Shown here: piece after piece, positions 62,545 to 64,000 of the stretch | Layout: each line of letters begins with the position of its first letter | Position numbering within the stretch: position 1 is the stretch's first letter | Source: Mycteria americana | Lineage: Eukaryota; Chordata; Aves; Ciconiiformes; Ciconiidae | Length of the DNA: 64,000 bases | Direction of reading: 5' to 3' | Assembly (NCBI RefSeq): GCF_035582795.1 | Contig: NC_134370.1 | Coordinates: 29,623,501-29,687,500 of the forward strand | Notes under the pieces: generated by a model | The model's input: only the letters and a program-made list of their open reading frames with translations | Database searches by the model: none | What the model was told of the DNA's origin: nothing | Program-made: the position numbers and the translations under genes

Positions 62545-64000
62545 CGCCACTACAAAAGAAACAGATTCAGTATATTAAATACTATATGCTTCAAACAACA
62601 CAATCAGCTAAAACATACAGAATTTTGTGTTCAATCTCCTGAAATGTTCTGTGCAAAATGAAATGCTGTAATACCTGTTGTCTTAATTTTCAGCTCATAA
62701 CAACAATAACAACCACGATATGTGGCGTTTCCCAGGAATTCATTACCAGTTGGGTCCCTTCAGTAAGGTGCAAAGCAGCTTCATTTTACTATGACCATCA
62801 GACCTTAGCAGCAGCTTGGTGAGTTTATTATTTTCATTGTAACTCTGTATTTTCTGCCATGTGTTTTCAATAACAAGTTTATCCCAAGGACTTTGAATTT
62901 AAATTGCAAATAAAATGCTGACAATGCTTTTGAATGCATATGTTGTAACACTTATCAGTGAGACATTAGATGGGCTATTTCCCAGCAATAACAACATAGT
63001 AACAGCTTAGCAGGACTTTTTTTGCTATCTGCAGGCTAGATTATCTTTATTTTAAATTGATAACAAGGGCCAGGTGGCTGTTTATAAGGGCAAGATATGA
63101 ATTACAAGCATATGTTTCCAAGGCAATGTTGGCCAGTGGCTGTTCAGACATAAATTGCTTCCTATTACCACTTTTGATAGGAGGGACACGGTACAGGTAC
63201 AGTTCATCTCCATGGGTACACAATAAGGCAGGACACCTCTGTGATTACTCTTTATGCTATTTCCAGTAAAAAAAAGGCAATATTTACTCCATCATGACAC
63301 TACTATTGATATTGCAGTGGGTAATCTTATTGTGTTCTTGACCAAGGACTAGGAATAAACTCCCATACTGTTGTGTAGTATTCCCATAGAGGGCTATAGC
63401 CACCTATGAGTGCTTAGCATGGAAGATACAAGGAGGAAATATGAAGTTGGTAATATAGCTTACAGGAGAGAAAAGTTAATTAATTAATGCTTTGGGAAAA
63501 AAAAAAAATGGCTTCCTCAATAATAATAGGGATAGCACCTCTCTAAGCTTTAGGTTTTTTAGCTGTGAAACAGGTAAGGTACGGACCTTCTGGAACTCAT
63601 TACTAGGTTGTGAAGTTAGAATGGATTATTTCTGGGTTTCTGTTTATTTCTGAAAGGACAAGACAGAAGCTAATTATAGTATGGTTAAATTTTTACTAAA
63701 CCTGGAGAGAGGATATGGGAAGGGAGAAGGGGAGAGTACTTGTCCTGCCTGAAGGAAGGAAGAAGGCTGTGTCTAAAAATCTGCCATGTTACATCAAAGC
63801 AGGAGCTGCTTGCTGCCTTTGTTTTAATGTGCTCTGGTTGATTTTCTCTCACTTTTTTTTCAAGGCATAGAAATAATGGTTCAGTCAAAACGACTTGTCT
63901 AGCAACTTGCCTACCATTTTCATATAATCCAAGAGGCTGCTTTGCTGATGTTCTGTAGTATGCTGACTATGAGTCTGCAGTTTAAATCAATTGCTTCAAG
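62545..64000. other. Non-coding or unassigned 3' end of window
   Basis: A candidate exon lies at about 62694-62816 (acceptor TTTTCAG, open frame to a TGG|TGAG end) but has no motif. The remainder is AT-rich, with an A-run at 63500. Confidence 0.45.

Overview
The window looks like nuclear DNA from a bird. It is AT-rich and almost free of long open reading frames. It holds a 3' end of an avian-type CR1 LINE (about 46.46-46.87 kb) and a bird-type endogenous retrovirus solo LTR (33.07-33.66 kb). Its only clearly recognisable protein-coding structure is a four-exon collectin gene of the mannose-binding lectin type (48.68-53.15 kb, + strand). Family identifications rest on motifs I recognise; no database search was possible.

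The collectin gene keeps its whole architecture: signal peptide plus cysteine region plus start of the collagen stalk, a collagen exon, a coiled-coil neck exon, a C-type lectin (CRD) exon, intact splice sites and a poly(A) signal. It nevertheless appears dead. A one-base loss at the end of the first coding exon puts a stop three codons into the next exon. A second frame shift lies at the start of the lectin exon. Collagen glycines are replaced several times, and the last CRD cysteine is an arginine. I annotate it as an MBL pseudogene.

Upstream on the same strand are two weaker blocks that I read as older collectin relics. Relic A (30.06-33.07 kb) has a first exon with the same 16-base leader ending in AGCA-ATG and the same CCAG|GTACAGA donor as the MBL copy, followed by the start of a lectin exon that ends at the solo LTR. 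Relic B (about 38.96-40.15 kb) is a much more degraded signal/collagen-like block plus a lectin-like block interrupted by a 22-base poly(A). A non-coding segment at 34.1-34.6 kb is repeated at 43.6-44.1 kb, which supports local duplication. Together these suggest a decayed tandem collectin cluster.

Other regions: 1-13.9 kb is intergenic or intronic, with a 72-bp tandem duplication and simple repeats. A well-formed short exon encoding a signal-peptide-like sequence lies at 14.00-14.09 kb. A CpG-rich island, probably a promoter or first exon of an unrecognised gene, is at 16.43-16.80 kb. From 17 to 30 kb there is AT-rich non-coding DNA with microsatellites and some striking palindromes. 53.2-62.0 kb holds nothing recognisable. 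At 62.1-62.45 kb is a GC-rich block with a (GCT)13 repeat that could be a first exon of an unknown gene. Nothing prokaryotic, no CRISPR array, and no tRNA or rRNA gene was seen.
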